From Pseudomonadota bacterium (GTDB taxonomy: Bacteria; Myxococcota_A; Polyangia; GCA-2747355), in NCBI GenBank assembly GCA_016711215.1, contig JADJTL010000001.1, positions 1,050,001-1,114,000 of the forward strand: DNA of 64,000 nucleotides, in the 5' to 3' direction. The translations under genes and the position numbers were made by a program. How positions within the stretch are numbered: position 1 is the stretch's first letter; the number at the start of each line of letters is the position of its first letter. Of this stretch, positions 37,288 through 47,215 are shown in pieces. The notes beneath the pieces were generated by a model, which was not told the DNA's origin, made no database searches, and worked only from the letters and a program-made list of their open reading frames with translations.

Positions 37288-37977
37288 ATGACACTGATCG
37301 TGATGTTGGTGACGGTCCTGGCGCTTTCAGGGCTGGCGATGCACGGCCTGACCCGACGCTACCTATCCCCAGCGGGCCAGGAGCAGCATCTGCGCGAGAG
37401 CAAGAGCCGGCCCATCAGCGAGGCGCAGTTCCAGCGCTACGCGCGCATCAACTCCGTCCTCTCGTTAGCTTTGGTCTTTGGCCCCGCTTGGGCGCTGCAC
37501 GGCGTCGTGCTGCACAGCGGGCCGGTTTCGCCGCTGCGCGTGGTCGTCGAGGGCTTGGTCGTACTGCTCGTCTATGACTTCGGCTACTACTTCGTGCACC
37601 GCTATCCCTTCCACCAGTGGCGCCTGCTGCGCAGCGTGCACGCCGTGCACCACACGATCAAGAACCCGAACGCGAGGGATAGCCTCTATCAGCACCCGCT
37701 CGAGAACTTCCTCGGGTTGACCCTCTTCTGGCTGACCTTCGCGCTCGTCGCGGTGGTCGGCGGCAAGATCAGCGTCTACTCCTTCGGCTGGACCTTCCTC
37801 GTCTACTCGCTGATCAACGTCCTGAACCACGCCGGGCTGCGCTTCAAGACCTTCCCGCTGACGGCGCTGAATTACCTCGGCATGCGCCACTACAAGCATC
37901 ACACCAGCATGAAGTCGAAGAACTACGGCTCGCTGGTGCCCTTCTACGACTGGATTTTTCGCACCGAAGAGGCGTGA
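37288..37977 (+). CDS. Fatty acid hydroxylase/sterol desaturase superfamily protein
   Basis: 229 residues with about four membrane segments. The eight-His di-iron pattern of the superfamily is visible: HRYPFH, HAVHH, HPLEN in between, and HYKHHTSMKSKNYGSL near the C terminus. The block LRSVHAVHHTIKNPNARDS is characteristic. The enzymes use O2 and two iron atoms to hydroxylate or desaturate lipids or sterols in the membrane. The start is supported by GGGGAGG upstream. Neighbours give no pathway, so the substrate is unknown. Confidence 0.88.
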   Translation: MTLIVMLVTVLALSGLAMHGLTRRYLSPAGQEQHLRESKSRPISEAQFQRYARINSVLSLALVFGPAWALHGVVLHSGPVSPLRVVVEGLVVLLVYDFGYYFVHRYPFHQWRLLRSVHAVHHTIKNPNARDSLYQHPLENFLGLTLFWLTFALVAVVGGKISVYSFGWTFLVYSLINVLNHAGLRFKTFPLTALNYLGMRHYKHHTSMKSKNYGSLVPFYDWIFRTEEA

Positions 37978-38004
37978 GTCCGCGGTCGGCGCCCGCCCGC
38001 GCGG

Positions 38005-41000
38005 CTAGTGGACGACCGCCGTCGTCGGGGCTGCCGTCGCGCCGGAGGCGACCCGGCCGAGGTCCACATAGGCGTGGTCGTTCATCACGACGAAGGGGCG
38101 CGTGTCGAAGCGCAGCTTGCCCTGGCCATCGTGGCTGATGACCTCGAGGCGGCCCATGCCGTAGCCCATCGGCCCGCGGCTGTAGTAGTGGGCTGAGAGG
38201 CGATAGGGAAACGCGGGCGCGGCGCCGCGAATCGTGAAGCACTCGGGGCCGTAACCAGTGGTCACATCGGCGTAGAGCTCGCCCCCCGAGGTGAGGCGCC
38301 GCTGACCGTAGTAGGCATGGCCGCCGCGAGCATCGCGGATGTGGAAGTCGACGTCGTTGGCGTCCGTCTCCCAGGTCAAGACGAAGCGTAGCGAGGGCGC
38401 TGCCTCCAGTCGGCCCGTGTTGCGCTGCAGGCGATCGCGGATCGCGCTGGCCTCAGTCGGGCGCTGACGGGTCCAGGCAGCCGCGGCGAGACCCAGATCC
38501 TCGCGCAGGATTACGTCGGAGCCTGCGAAGCGGCCGGCGGGGAAGCGGACGCCTAGCGCCTGCTCGATCACCTCGAAGGCCTTCTTGGCGTGGCCTCGCT
38601 TGAGCAGCGCCATCGCGTAGAGATGGTGGCTCGACGGATGATCGGGCCGGTCGGCCAAGGCCTTCTGCAGGCTGTCCGTGGCGAGCTCGAGGGCCTCCCG
38701 CGTGCCCAGCGCCTCGAGCTCGCCGGCGACGAAGCGCCGCAGGTCCGCTCGCGAGGGAAAGAGGTCGATGATCGACCCGAGGACGCGCGCCGCTTCTTCG
38801 CGCCGGCCGCTGGCCGTCAACGCGCGCGCCAGGGCGACGATCGCGAGCAGCTCACCGGGCTCACGTTGGCGCCAGGCGAGCGCACGCCGCAGAGCGACGT
38901 CGCGTTGGCGGGCGGCGATGAGTCGCACGATTTCCGCGAGCTCACCGGTCAACGCTGGTGGCCCCTGATCCTTCTTGGCCGCAATGGCGACGACCGTGCC
39001 GCGTGCGCGACGGGCGCTTGAGGTCGGTGCCAACACCGTGTTGGCTCGGCGACTCCCGGCGGCCACGCTTTCGCTTGCGCTGGAGTCCTCGTCGCGCGCC
39101 CCCAGGGAGGGGGTCGGGCGTGGCGCCGAGCGTGCCGGCGAGGCAGCCGGCGCGGCGACCTCGCGCTCCAGCAGCCGGGCAGCCGGCGCTGGCCTCGCCG
39201 CCCCTTGCGCCGTCGCGCCGACCACTGCCTGTTGTCTGTTGCCGTCGCTGCCTTCGCGCCGCTGATCGCCTGGCGGGGCGTTGTCGACCTGTGGCGCCGC
39301 TTGCCCGCGGGGCGGAGGCGCGGCGTTCGTGCTGAGGTCATCGCGCTGGTCGCGCTCGGCGGCTCGCTCGCCGCCCTTTGCTCGCTCGGCGCGAGCTGGC
39401 GGCAGCGCCGCGGCCCTGCGGGCAAGCACCTCGAGGCCGTTAAGCCCGACCGTCAAGATGTCGGTCAGCGCACGTCGGTCGATGTTGAAGCGTGCGTAGT
39501 CGGCCTCGCTTTCCAGCACCAACAGGGCGGTGTAGTCGCAGAGCACGCGGAAGCGCGTCGAGAGCGCGATCATCTGCTGCTGCAGCGCGGCGCGCAGATC
39601 GGTGTCGCCGGCGGCGAGCGTGTCGCGCTGGTGCGCCAGGCGCGCGAGGCGCGCCTTGACCCAGGCGCGCTCGAGCAAGGGCCCTTCGGCGGCGACGAGG
39701 TCGCTACCCTTGGCCTCGGCAGCGACCGTCACGCCGTCGACGGCGATCCGCAAGGGTTGTCCGGCCGGCAGGTCGGCGTAGACGAGGACGTCGTCGCCGG
39801 GCTGTACGCCGTCGATAGTCGTCGGCCAGCTCCAGCGGGCCCCCGGCACCTCCACCTTGAGGCCCGAACGGGCGGCGAGCCCGAGGCGCGCGGCAGCCTC
39901 CGCGGCACTCGTCTCCGTGCGCAGCACAATGCCGGCACGGGGCAGGCCGGCCGTCGCGAGCGCTGCGAGGCGGGCATCGTCGCGGATGCCCCCGCTGGCC
40001 AACACGTCGAGGCGCTTGATCCCGACCGCCGCGAGCGCCTTCGTCCGCGCGCGCAGGGTATCGCCCTCGAGGTTGCCGGCTGTGACGACGCCGTCGCCGA
40101 CGATGAGTAGGCGCTCGGCCTTGATCAGCGCGTGACTCCGCCCGAGCGCGGCAAGCCGCGTCAGCGCGTGACCGAGATCCGAGGCCCCTTCGGCGCGACG
40201 CGCGAGGAGCTGGCTAGCGGCGGAGGGCCAACCACTCGCCTTGCCGCGAAAGAGCGGCCTGATCTCCTGATCGAAGGCCAAGACCTGCAGCTCGAAGTTT
40301 CCGCGCGCACGGAGGGCCTCCAGCACGGCGCCGAGGCGCTCGATCTCGGTGGCGAAGCCGAGTGCGCGCGAGGCACTGCTGTCGAAGAGGACGACCAGCG
40401 CGCCGATCGGGTCGCTGCCCGAGCCGCCCGAGAGCGGGGTGACGCGGGCGACGAGTTGGTCGCCGTGGCGTAGCCCCAGGCGAGCGTCCGCGCCGCGCTG
40501 GGCGACGACGAGGTCGGTGTCGGGCCGCCAGTTTCGCTTCTGCACCTCGACCACCTGCTGCTCGACGACCGCGCCGCCGAGCGACGAGGCCGGGCCCGCC
40601 GCCTGCCCGCGGCGCGCGACCAGCACGCGGATGTCGACGTGCGCGATCGCCGGTAGGCCGATCAAGGGCAGACGGTAGGGGTCCTGGCGGCGCACGAGCT
40701 CTTGCGAGTAGGAGACGATCAGCTCCTTCTCTCCGCGCGCCGGGATCGGGAAGATACGGGCGGCGAACTCGTTGCCGCCCTCGTTCTCCAGCAGCGCGGG
40801 GTCTTGGCGGCGGTGAAGGAAGTCCTCGTAGGCCACGCGCGCGGCCTGGCGCTCGACAACCTCGCCCTCCTGCCAGGCGCCGCCGATCTTCATCGCGAAG
40901 CGGCTGATCGCCGCGCTGCTGGGCAGCGCGATGCGAAAGCGACCCTCGAGGACGCGGTCCTGAGGGTTGCGAAAGATCAGCCGCAGCTCAGTGAAGGCGA

Positions 41001-41235
41001 GCGGGTCCTCGACCTGAGCGCGCACAGCGTAGGAGACCAGCTCGAGGCCGGTGCCGTCGCTGGCGGTCAAGCCGAGCGGTGGGGCGACGTCCTGCGCGAT
41101 GATGGCCGCGGCGCGGGCCGCGGGCAGGGGAAGGGGTCGGTCGCCCGCGAGCACGAGCAGCGCAAAAGCAAGCGCAGAGAGAGGGCGAAATAGCCTGCTG
41201 GCGTGGTCGGGGTAGCGTAGCTTTGCTCTTCGCAT
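38005..41235 (-). CDS. Exported VIT/von Willebrand A protein with C-terminal DUF2135-like domain
   Basis: 1076 residues. A signal sequence (LSALAFALLVLAGDRPLPLPAARA) is followed by a VIT domain (about 60-190; ITRFAM-type core as ISRFAMKIGGAWQEGEVVER, then AARVAYEDFL and FPIPARGEKELIVSYSQEL). A VWA domain comes next (about 270-420), but its metal motif reads DSSAS rather than DxSxS plus the usual Thr and Asp sites, so metal binding is doubtful. A long Ala/Arg-rich stretch (about 600-740) precedes a TPR-like region (about 750-900). The end, LRFVLTWETDANDVDFHIRD to YHYSRG-type strands, resembles DUF2135. The start has GAGAGG upstream. Function unknown; related proteins are surface or periplasmic. 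Confidence 0.82.
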   Translation of the reverse strand: MRRAKLRYPDHASRLFRPLSALAFALLVLAGDRPLPLPAARAAAIIAQDVAPPLGLTASDGTGLELVSYAVRAQVEDPLAFTELRLIFRNPQDRVLEGRFRIALPSSAAISRFAMKIGGAWQEGEVVERQAARVAYEDFLHRRQDPALLENEGGNEFAARIFPIPARGEKELIVSYSQELVRRQDPYRLPLIGLPAIAHVDIRVLVARRGQAAGPASSLGGAVVEQQVVEVQKRNWRPDTDLVVAQRGADARLGLRHGDQLVARVTPLSGGSGSDPIGALVVLFDSSASRALGFATEIERLGAVLEALRARGNFELQVLAFDQEIRPLFRGKASGWPSAASQLLARRAEGASDLGHALTRLAALGRSHALIKAERLLIVGDGVVTAGNLEGDTLRARTKALAAVGIKRLDVLASGGIRDDARLAALATAGLPRAGIVLRTETSAAEAAARLGLAARSGLKVEVPGARWSWPTTIDGVQPGDDVLVYADLPAGQPLRIAVDGVTVAAEAKGSDLVAAEGPLLERAWVKARLARLAHQRDTLAAGDTDLRAALQQQMIALSTRFRVLCDYTALLVLESEADYARFNIDRRALTDILTVGLNGLEVLARRAAALPPARAERAKGGERAAERDQRDDLSTNAAPPPRGQAAPQVDNAPPGDQRREGSDGNRQQAVVGATAQGAARPAPAARLLEREVAAPAASPARSAPRPTPSLGARDEDSSASESVAAGSRRANTVLAPTSSARRARGTVVAIAAKKDQGPPALTGELAEIVRLIAARQRDVALRRALAWRQREPGELLAIVALARALTASGRREEAARVLGSIIDLFPSRADLRRFVAGELEALGTREALELATDSLQKALADRPDHPSSHHLYAMALLKRGHAKKAFEVIEQALGVRFPAGRFAGSDVILREDLGLAAAAWTRQRPTEASAIRDRLQRNTGRLEAAPSLRFVLTWETDANDVDFHIRDARGGHAYYGQRRLTSGGELYADVTTGYGPECFTIRGAAPAFPYRLSAHYYSRGPMGYGMGRLEVISHDGQGKLRFDTRPFVVMNDHAYVDLGRVASGATAAPTTAVVH

Positions 41236-41464
41236 CAGTCCTCTCCCGCGTTGCGGTTGCTCAGTTGGCTGCTCAGTTGAGGTTGCTCAGTCGCTCAGTC
41301 GTCGTTCGGGTTGCTCGGGGCCGTCGTCCGCGGGCTCGGGCTTCAACGCACGGCCGGCGCGACCGGATCTAAATCGTCACGTGGCGTCAAAGGTCCCCCA
41401 TCGTACCGCTGCGGCCGAGGCGAAAGGGAGCCGGATTTCCGATTTTCGGTTAGAGTTTTTCCCT
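41236..41464. other. Divergent intergenic region with GCTCAG repeats
   Basis: The 229 bases separate the VIT/VWA gene and the kinase-PilZ-Hsp70 gene. The part near 41260-41320 holds at least five copies of GCTCAGT in direct order, mixed with GGTTGCTC. The copies could be protein binding sites. No -35/-10 pair stands out. Confidence 0.5.
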
Positions 41465-44131
41465 ATGCTGATTCCAGGCGAGCTACCGGCCGGGCATGTC
41501 GTGGCCGCGAAGTATCGCGTCAAGCGCCCGATCGGTGCTGGTGGGATGGGCGCGGTCTACGAGGCCGAGAACATCTGGACCGAGCGTCGGGTGGCGCTCA
41601 AGCTCCTGCGGCCGGACATGGCCGACAACGCGGAGGTCCTCGACCGTTTCGTGCAGGAGGGGCGCAGCGCGACGATGATCGCGCATCCGAACGTCGTGGA
41701 GGTGCTAGACATGGGTCGCGACGCCGATGGCGCGATCTACATGGTCCAGGAGTACTTGCAGGGCAGCCGCCTCGATGCGCTGCGGCTGAAGCGCGGGCGG
41801 CTGCCGGTGCGCGACGCACTCGACCTGATCGTCCCGGTGATGGGCGGCTTGGTGGCTGCGCATCAGCGGGGCATCGTCCACCGCGACGTCAAACCCGAGA
41901 ACATCATCATCACCCAGAGCGCGCGCGGGCGGCTGACGCCGAAGCTGATCGACTTTGGAGTGGCCAAGTTGATCGGTCACCTGCGCGCCCACCAAACGCA
42001 GCCTGGCATGGTGATGGGTACGCCCTACTACATGGCGCCTGAGCAGCTCAGCGCCTCGGGTGAGGCCGATCACCGGGTCGATATCTGGGCGATCGCCGTC
42101 GTGCTCTACGAGCTCCTGGCGGGTCGCCGCCCCGTTGACGCCGTGGGTCTGCCAGCGATCTGGGCGGCAGTCGTCAAGGGCACACCGCCGCCCTTGCAGG
42201 ACCTCGCGCCGGAGACACCGCCGGCGCTGGCGGCCGCCGTTCATCGTGCGCTGGCCAAGGTGCCGGCGGACCGCTTCTCGTCGATGGAGGCCTTTGTCGA
42301 CGGCCTGTTGGGCTGTGCGGGGTTGGAGCCGATCGCGGCCTGGGTGCTCGAGCGCCACCCCGAGGCGCTGCCCTATCGGCGGCGGCATCACCGCTTCGAC
42401 GTGCATTGGCACTGCGAGCTCTCGTGCCCGCAGTGGAAGGTCGCGCTGCAATTGGTCTCGGCGAATTTCAGCGCGGGGGGGCTCTTCCTCGCCAGCAGCA
42501 ATCCGCCTGCCCTTGGCACGGCAGCCGAGATTGGACTGACGCTGCCGGACGGCTCGCACGTGCGCTTGCGCGGCAGGGTGCTGCGTATCGTGGGCGTGGA
42601 TGCCGCAGTCAGCGGCGGTACGGCAGGGTTCGCGCTGCGCTTCGATGAAGAGCACGCCACCGAGCTGGCCGTGCTCGAGCAGATCGCCGCCGCGCACGAG
42701 GCGCCCGGCTATCAGGCGCTGCCGGCGCATGGGCCACCGCCGCCTCCCGCCGAGGTCGTTGGGGGGCCCCCTCCGGCGCCGACCGCCGGCGCGCCGAGGA
42801 GTTCCGCGCCCACCGCAGCGCGGGTTCCGCAGGCCGGCGGCGCGCGATTGCCGCCGTCGGCGGATACCATGCCGGGCCCGACGAAGCCGGCCTCCGGGGC
42901 AGCGGCCGACCGTGGCCCTACGCGGCCGCGCGTCAGTGCGGCGCCGCGCGAGCCGCTCGCCGAAGCGGTCGGGATCGACTTCGGCACCAGCTACAGCAGC
43001 GTCTCGATCGCGCTCGGGGACAAGGTCTACGTCATCCCTGATGGCAAGGAGCGCACGCTGCACCCGTCGCTGGTGGCCTATCCCGCGCGGGGCCAGCCGA
43101 TCGTCGGGTGGGACGCCCGCCAGCAGCAGGTCGCGCATCCTGAGCGGACGGTAGCGTCGGTCAAGCGTCTGCTGGGTCGCAGCATCAACGATCCGGCCCT
43201 CCAAGGGTTTCTGCGCGGGTTGGCCTTTCCTGCCGTAGCGGGGCCGAACGAGAGCGTGGTGCTCAGGGTTGGCGAGGCCGAGCTCGCGCCGGTGCAGGTC
43301 GCGGCCGAGATCATCGAGTTCCTGCGCCGCACGGCCGAGGCCCGAACGGGTCGCGCCCTGCGCCAGGCGGTGCTCTCAGTGCCCTTGACCTTCAGCGAGG
43401 TGCAGCGGCAGGCGATCAAGCGCGCGGCGACGATGGCGGGCGTCGAGGTGTTGGAGCTGATCGGTGAGCCCATCGCGGCGGTGCTCGCCTATGGCTTCGG
43501 TCAGGGCAAGCAGGAGACGGTCGCCGTCTATGATTTTGGCGGCGGGACCTTCGATTTCTCGGTGGCAGTGTTGCACGGCAACCGACATCGGGTGCTGGCC
43601 AGCGGCGGCGATCCCTGGCTCGGCGGTGACGATTTCGATTTGGCGCTGGCCCAGGGGGCGGCCAACCGCTTCTGGCGCGAGAGCAAGGTGGACCTGCGTC
43701 AGCGCGCCGTGGAATGGCAGCGCCTGCTCTTCGCCAGCGAGCACGCCAAGCGCATGCTCTCGACCCAGGAGCAGACCGAGTTGGTCTTGGCCCAGGCCAT
43801 CGCGCATCCGCAGCCCCGCGATCTGCGCTGGTCGCTGACGCGCAAGGAGCTAGAGGAGCTCTGCGCGGACGCCGTGGCGCAGTCGCTGGAGGTCTGCCGG
43901 CGGACGCTGGCGTCGATCAAGCTCGCGCCGGAGAAGATCGACCGCGTCGTGATCACCGGCGGTACCGCGCGCATACCCTTCGTGCAGCGTGAGCTCTCGC
44001 GCTTCTTCGGCCGCCCGCTCGCCGTGATCATCGACCCGGAGCTGTCGGTGTGTGTCGGCGCCGGCCTCCGTGCGGCGGTGCTCACGCGCCACCGAGTCAA
44101 GCAGGGCGCGCATCGTTCGACTGCGAGCTAG
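41465..44131 (+). CDS. Serine/threonine kinase - PilZ - Hsp70 (DnaK-like ATPase) fusion protein
   Basis: 888 residues from the ATG at 41465. Residues 17-283 are a complete Hanks-type kinase: IGAGGMG (23-29), VALK with Lys46, HRDVKPEN (139-146), DFG (163-165) and MAPEQ (190-194). Residues about 305-405 form a PilZ domain with RRHHR (306-310) and NFSAGG (334-339), the two c-di-GMP contact motifs. A Pro/Ala-rich linker (about 412-498) leads to an Hsp70 nucleotide-binding domain (501-875): GIDFGTSYSSVSIA, YDFGGGTFDFSV and VVITGGTARIPFVQ. The protein stops right after this domain, so there is no peptide-binding domain or lid. No membrane segment is seen, so it is cytoplasmic. The kinase and ATPase look active; how they work together is unknown. 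Confidence 0.93.
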   Translation: MLIPGELPAGHVVAAKYRVKRPIGAGGMGAVYEAENIWTERRVALKLLRPDMADNAEVLDRFVQEGRSATMIAHPNVVEVLDMGRDADGAIYMVQEYLQGSRLDALRLKRGRLPVRDALDLIVPVMGGLVAAHQRGIVHRDVKPENIIITQSARGRLTPKLIDFGVAKLIGHLRAHQTQPGMVMGTPYYMAPEQLSASGEADHRVDIWAIAVVLYELLAGRRPVDAVGLPAIWAAVVKGTPPPLQDLAPETPPALAAAVHRALAKVPADRFSSMEAFVDGLLGCAGLEPIAAWVLERHPEALPYRRRHHRFDVHWHCELSCPQWKVALQLVSANFSAGGLFLASSNPPALGTAAEIGLTLPDGSHVRLRGRVLRIVGVDAAVSGGTAGFALRFDEEHATELAVLEQIAAAHEAPGYQALPAHGPPPPPAEVVGGPPPAPTAGAPRSSAPTAARVPQAGGARLPPSADTMPGPTKPASGAAADRGPTRPRVSAAPREPLAEAVGIDFGTSYSSVSIALGDKVYVIPDGKERTLHPSLVAYPARGQPIVGWDARQQQVAHPERTVASVKRLLGRSINDPALQGFLRGLAFPAVAGPNESVVLRVGEAELAPVQVAAEIIEFLRRTAEARTGRALRQAVLSVPLTFSEVQRQAIKRAATMAGVEVLELIGEPIAAVLAYGFGQGKQETVAVYDFGGGTFDFSVAVLHGNRHRVLASGGDPWLGGDDFDLALAQGAANRFWRESKVDLRQRAVEWQRLLFASEHAKRMLSTQEQTELVLAQAIAHPQPRDLRWSLTRKELEELCADAVAQSLEVCRRTLASIKLAPEKIDRVVITGGTARIPFVQRELSRFFGRPLAVIIDPELSVCVGAGLRAAVLTRHRVKQGAHRSTAS

Positions 44132-44148
44132 AGGCCGCGCGACCCGCG

Positions 44149-44167
44149 CTGAGCGCCATGCGCTCAG
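44149..44167. terminator. Hairpin between convergent genes, possible bidirectional terminator
   Basis: CTGAGCGC-CAT-GCGCTCAG is a perfect 8-base stem with a 3-base loop, in the 78 bases between the convergent kinase-PilZ-Hsp70 and AmrS genes. There is no T run, so it is at best a weak intrinsic terminator. Confidence 0.4.
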
Positions 44168-44209
44168 GTCTGGCGGTCGTTTCGCACTCGGTTGAGCTCT
44201 TGCGGAAGC

Positions 44210-45289
<1,080 letters not shown>

Positions 45290-45454
45290 CGGGAGCAGTC
45301 TACCGCTGTTGGGCCCGGCAGGCAGGGGCAGGCCGATTGCGGAGGCGGCGGGCAGTGAATTACCCAGAAAAAGCGCCATGTGTGTAAGCGGTAATGCAGA
45401 GGGGCTTGATGTTTTCTGGCCATGCGCGCATCGTAGCTAAGTCGAGATGTAAGA

Positions 45455-47215
45455 ATGCGCACACTAACAAATGGCGGCTTGGCCTTCGCTCTTGGCGGCA
45501 GCTTCGTCGCGGCCCTGGCGCTCGGCGTGGGCTGCAGCAGCGGAGGTGACCAGGCGCCAGCGTTGGTCGGGGTGGTGGCGCGGGCGGCGACGAACGCGGC
45601 CAACAGCATGAACTCGATGAACGCGCTCAACTCGATGAACGCGCTCAACGCGACAAATTCGATGAACTCGATGAATTCGATGAACGCGCTCAACGCGCTC
45701 AACTCGATGAATTCGATGAACGCGCTCAACTCGATGAACGCGCTCAACGCGCTCAACGCGCTCAACTCGATGAATTCGACGAACAGCGTGCTCACCGGGG
45801 CCGCGCTGGATGCGGGCGAGCTGCGCATCCCGTCGACGACGCTGACGGACTTCGGGCGCTACACCCTGGCGCAGACCGAGCTGCTCTGCCCGGCGACGCG
45901 GCTACCGCACGTCTTCGATCAGGGCACGCCCGGGGACGCATCGGATGACATTGCGGCGCACGTGACGGTGCCGCGCTGGTTGGTGCTGAAGGATCAGGTC
46001 GAGCTGGTGCGCGAGGCCTGCGCCAATCCGGTGCCGGCGACCTGCGGCAACGGCGTGGTCGATGGCGGCGAGAGCTGCGACACGGGCATCCCGCTCGGAG
46101 AACCGGGGGCCTGCCCGGCCGTGACGGTGGCGATTGACGAAGACTTCGACGGCGACGGCAGCTTCAACCCTGGCGGCGGCGTCGACCAGAGCGTGACCTA
46201 CGAGGTGCTCTCCGCGATCGGCCTAGCCTGCGGCGACCGCGCCTATCGGCCCTTCCTCTTGCACCCGACGACAGGACCGGAGGCCACCGCCAACCCCGAG
46301 ACCTTCAGCACCTACTTTCGCTACCTCTGTCTGCAGAGCTGGGACGAAGCGCAGAGCAAGCCCGTCTACCGCTGCGGCAAGGGGATGCTCGCCGCTGGCG
46401 TCTCGGGCTACGCCGTCCGCGACGGCACGCTCTCCGCGCGGCCGATTTACCTCTCCGAGCTCGATTGGGGCGGCAATGTTTGGAGCCGCCACTGGCAGTT
46501 TCGCGAGCATCACATCGGCTCGATTCCGGAGGCAATCGCCGCGGGGCAGCAGATCGGCTACGCGCTGGACGCCGCCTGGGGCCTCAACCCGCGCGAGACG
46601 CACGCCGGCGGCGGCAGCAAGGAGCCCGACTACCTGGCCGCGCTGGCGCTTAAGACCGCGACCAACCGCACGGGTGTGACCGTCAGCCCCTACAACCGCG
46701 CCAACGCTACTGGTGGCGTCAGCTTCGAGAGCAGCGAGCTCAATCAATGCGAGCCGGGCTACCACAGCTACCCCGACCTCGCCTCCAGCGGCGCCCTCGA
46801 ACAGGGAATGCTGCTCAATCTCAGCGTCGCTGGCTGGTACCAGGACGGCTGCACCTGGGCCCGCGACTGGGGCCTGCCCACGCTGCCCACCCAGCAGGCG
46901 GGGAGCTGCCAGGTCTTCGATATCGGCGCGGGCCCGCTGCAGACCCGCATGGGCCTCAACCTCGGCGACGCCACGCCTCGGCGCTGCCCCAGCTTCGCCA
47001 CCTGCGAGCCCGGTAAGAGCTGCTGCATCGGGCGCTTCGCGCTCGGCGGGTACCATTCCTGCGCGGTAAAAGCGGACGGTACGGTGTGGTGTTGGGGAAT
47101 GAACGAGATGGGTCAGCTCGGACAAGGCACTGGCGGTCAGCTCGGACGGCTGGCGCCGACCCAGGTAGCGCTGTCGCCAGGCCGGTCCTCATCGCGCCGG
47201 CGGGCGCCCGCCTGA
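45455..47215 (+). CDS. Four-propeller lipoprotein, N-terminal segment with Asn tripeptide repeats
   Basis: The lipobox LGVGC gives a lipid Cys near residue 27. Residues about 49-109 are twenty tandem tripeptides of the form Asn-Ser-Met or Asn-Ala-Leu (with single variants). A domain follows with FGRYTLAQTELLC, then CGNGVVDGGESCD, as in Cys-rich surface proteins, and an all-beta domain ending with CGKGMLAAGVSG and later CEPGKSCC. The final part enters the first RCC1 blade (VKADGTVWCWGMNEMGQLGQGT). The frame then breaks near 47175 and continues in the frame of the next segment. This is the start of one protein of about 2100 residues covering 45455-51782. Confidence 0.82.
   Translation: MRTLTNGGLAFALGGSFVAALALGVGCSSGGDQAPALVGVVARAATNAANSMNSMNALNSMNALNATNSMNSMNSMNALNALNSMNSMNALNSMNALNALNALNSMNSTNSVLTGAALDAGELRIPSTTLTDFGRYTLAQTELLCPATRLPHVFDQGTPGDASDDIAAHVTVPRWLVLKDQVELVREACANPVPATCGNGVVDGGESCDTGIPLGEPGACPAVTVAIDEDFDGDGSFNPGGGVDQSVTYEVLSAIGLACGDRAYRPFLLHPTTGPEATANPETFSTYFRYLCLQSWDEAQSKPVYRCGKGMLAAGVSGYAVRDGTLSARPIYLSELDWGGNVWSRHWQFREHHIGSIPEAIAAGQQIGYALDAAWGLNPRETHAGGGSKEPDYLAALALKTATNRTGVTVSPYNRANATGGVSFESSELNQCEPGYHSYPDLASSGALEQGMLLNLSVAGWYQDGCTWARDWGLPTLPTQQAGSCQVFDIGAGPLQTRMGLNLGDATPRRCPSFATCEPGKSCCIGRFALGGYHSCAVKADGTVWCWGMNEMGQLGQGTGGQLGRLAPTQVALSPGRSSSRRRAPA
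45602..45781 (+). repeat. Twenty 9-base repeats encoding Asn-x-x tripeptides
   Basis: The units are mainly AACTCGATG and AACGCGCTC, in irregular order, for exactly 180 bases. The length in units can change without breaking the frame. Asn at every third residue suggests a regular helix or solenoid stalk, just after the lipid anchor. Confidence 0.95.

Noticed and set aside
41381..41464. GTG start for the kinase-PilZ-Hsp70 gene at 41381
   Set aside because: The extra 28 residues do not match kinase N termini; the ATG at 41465 begins the usual LPAG-VAAKYRV text.
44149..44167. Strong rho-independent terminator
   Set aside because: The stem is good but no T run follows on either strand, so it is kept only as a weak candidate.
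45602..45781. CRISPR array in the Asn-repeat DNA
   Set aside because: Units are 9 bases without unique spacers and lie inside a long reading frame with a lipobox, so it is coding repeat DNA.
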